From Promethearchaeota archaeon (GTDB lineage: Archaea > Asgardarchaeota > Lokiarchaeia > Sigynarchaeales > SOKP01), in the NCBI GenBank assembly GCA_019894875.1, contig JAGXNR010000143.1, positions 1 through 6,626 of the forward strand: DNA of 6,626 bases, given 5' to 3'. The notes below the pieces were generated by a model. The model saw nothing but the letters and a program-made list of their open reading frames with translations, ran no database searches and was not told the DNA's origin. A program made the position numbers and the translations under genes. Positions 5,611 through 6,626 of this stretch are shown here, one piece after another. Position 1 is the first letter of the stretch, and every line of letters begins with the position of its first letter.

Positions 5611-6626
5611 TTAATCTTCTTTTTCTGTTGGAGTTTTCTCTGTTGATGGTTTTCTAAATGACAATTTATCTAATGAGATTTTTCCTTTTTTAATAAGTAT
5701 TCCCAATACTACACCAACTGCAACTACGCCCCCGATTACAGAAACGAGAACTATTAATAAAGTATAATCTGTTGGAGGTACATATGGGGCTGGAGTACTC
5801 TTTCTAATAATAATGTCATCTGAAGCTAAATTTCCTAAGGTATCATTCGCATAGAAAGTAATAAGTATATCACCATCCACTTGAGCATCCCATATTGTTT
5901 GATCAATCGCACCATCTTGAGTAAATATAAATTTAGTAGCGCTGTTATTTACTGTATACCACATAGTATCTAAATTAGGATCCGTAATATCAACAGAGAA
6001 ACTTGGAGCGTCAACTCCAAAAACTTCGTTCTCAGTAGGACTAACAATATTAATAATGGGTGCTGATGCATCTTTTATGATATTTACTTGCTCGAACTCA
6101 ATATCCCCTAGAGTATTGTTGGCATAGAATCTAATAGTAACTACTCCATCTGGTAAGGCATCCCAGGCTGCTTCATTAATAGACTCATTATCCGTAAAGC
6201 TAAAGTTGTTTAGTCCTCCATCCACAGTATACCAGGTGATATTTAAAAAAGCGCATACAATCTCAACAATAAAATTTGGAGCGTCAACACCAAAAATTTC
6301 ATTCTCTATTGGATCTATTATATCGATAAAGATTACGTAAATATCTTTTGTTATATTTACCTCTTTAAAGTCAGTATTTCCTACCGTATCATTGGCATCA
6401 AATCTAATAGTATATTCTCCGTTTGATAATGCGCCCCATTCCGTTGGATCAATAGTTCCATTATCAGTAAATGAAATATTGAGTGACTGATCAGTGCTGT
6501 TGTATATTGAGTACCACATGGTATCCAAATTCATGTCTGTAATTTCTACAGTAAAATTAGGAGATGCTACTCCAAAAGTTTCATTTTCTAGCGGATTAAT
6601 AATGTTAATAATTGGTGCTGAAGCAT
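5611..6626 (-). CDS. Cell-surface protein with tandem Ig-like repeats and a C-terminal membrane anchor (5' partial)
   Basis: The frame is open to the right edge, so the N terminus is missing; 337 complete codons plus the stop are visible, and the ATG at 6534 is internal to a repeat. Three tandem beta-rich repeats of about 91-94 residues cover 6343-6624, 6070-6342 and 5797-6069. Each contains 'ENExFGVxxPxF', then a 'WYxV' or 'WYSI' strand, 'W.AL..G' or a variant, and 'ITFYANDTLGN'-like ends, the look of an Ig/fibronectin-like beta sandwich. After them come a Pro-rich linker ('STPAPYVPPTD'), one membrane helix ('YTLLIVLVSVIGGVVAVGVV' onward) and a basic, Thr/Glu-rich cytosolic tail of about 25 residues. 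Many N-x-S/T sequons suggest glycosylation outside the cell. It is probably an adhesion or S-layer-associated protein; any enzyme or ligand-binding domain would be in the missing N-terminal part. It converges on the operon and is probably unrelated to it. Confidence 0.85.
   Translation of the reverse strand, partial: ASAPIINIINPLENETFGVASPNFTVEITDMNLDTMWYSIYNSTDQSLNISFTDNGTIDPTEWGALSNGEYTIRFDANDTVGNTDFKEVNITKDIYVIFIDIIDPIENEIFGVDAPNFIVEIVCAFLNITWYTVDGGLNNFSFTDNESINEAAWDALPDGVVTIRFYANNTLGDIEFEQVNIIKDASAPIINIVSPTENEVFGVDAPSFSVDITDPNLDTMWYTVNNSATKFIFTQDGAIDQTIWDAQVDGDILITFYANDTLGNLASDDIIIRKSTPAPYVPPTDYTLLIVLVSVIGGVVAVGVVLGILIKKGKISLDKLSFRKPSTEKTPTEKED
5797..6624 (-). repeat. Three tandem ~273-282 bp repeats encoding Ig-like domains
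   Basis: The best conserved DNA is the segment coding for 'ENEVFGVDAP': bases 6008-6033 and 6281-6306 differ at only 3 of 26 positions, exactly 273 bases apart. Elsewhere the units agree mostly at the protein level, which suggests old duplications rather than recent slippage. The rightmost unit is 94 residues and the other two are 91. At least one more unit probably continues past the right edge. Confidence 0.8.

Noticed and set aside
6532..6534. ATG at 6534 (minus strand) as the start of the Ig-repeat protein
   Set aside because: The frame stays open to the edge and the upstream codons complete the repeat ('NETFGVASPNFTVEI'), so this Met is internal.
5797..6624. CRISPR-like or recent tandem-repeat array
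   Set aside because: The period is about 273 bases, lies in frame within a coding region, and is conserved mainly as protein; there are no short direct repeats with unique spacers.

Overview
The window is AT-rich and reads as archaeal, most probably from an Asgard archaeon close to Lokiarchaeota/Promethearchaeota. Three things point there. The minus-strand gene at the right end carries about 91-residue Ig-like repeats with 'NLDTMWYTV' and 'IRFYANDTLGN' type motifs, ending in one membrane helix and a basic tail, a style I associate with Lokiarchaeal surface proteins. The left-end gene joins a receiver domain to what looks like a longin-fold domain. Gene ends carry T-tracts and TATA-like boxes of archaeal type. 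The assignment rests on remembered sequence style, not on a search.

Layout, left to right. Positions 2-763 (+) hold the 3' part of a response regulator whose C-terminal half has the strand/helix order of a longin domain. Positions 764-953 are non-coding and hold a tandem heptamer, a T-tract, a TATA-like box and a good Shine-Dalgarno. Three same-strand genes follow with short gaps (19 and 35 bases): a 984-residue membrane-anchored protein with two tandem CotH-kinase-like domains (954-3908), a soluble VTC-type polyphosphate-polymerase-like protein (3928-4674) and a multi-pass DUF4956 membrane protein (4710-5471). Positions 5472-5610 are a convergent intergenic region with T-rich terminator signals for both strands. 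Positions 5611-6626 (-) encode the C-terminal part of an Ig-repeat surface protein that continues past the right edge.

How the genes may work together. CotH, VTC-domain and DUF4956 genes are, as I recall, neighbours in many bacterial genomes, so the central trio is probably one functional cassette moved to or shared with archaea. In yeast, VTC couples a cytosolic polyphosphate-making tunnel domain to membrane helices that carry the chain across a membrane. Here the tunnel domain is soluble and a separate multi-pass protein sits next to it, which suggests a split version. The CotH protein would place its kinase-like domains outside the cell. Its first domain appears to have lost key active-site residues while the second keeps them. 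The flanking genes are probably independent of the trio. No RNA gene, CRISPR array, insertion sequence or phage gene was found.
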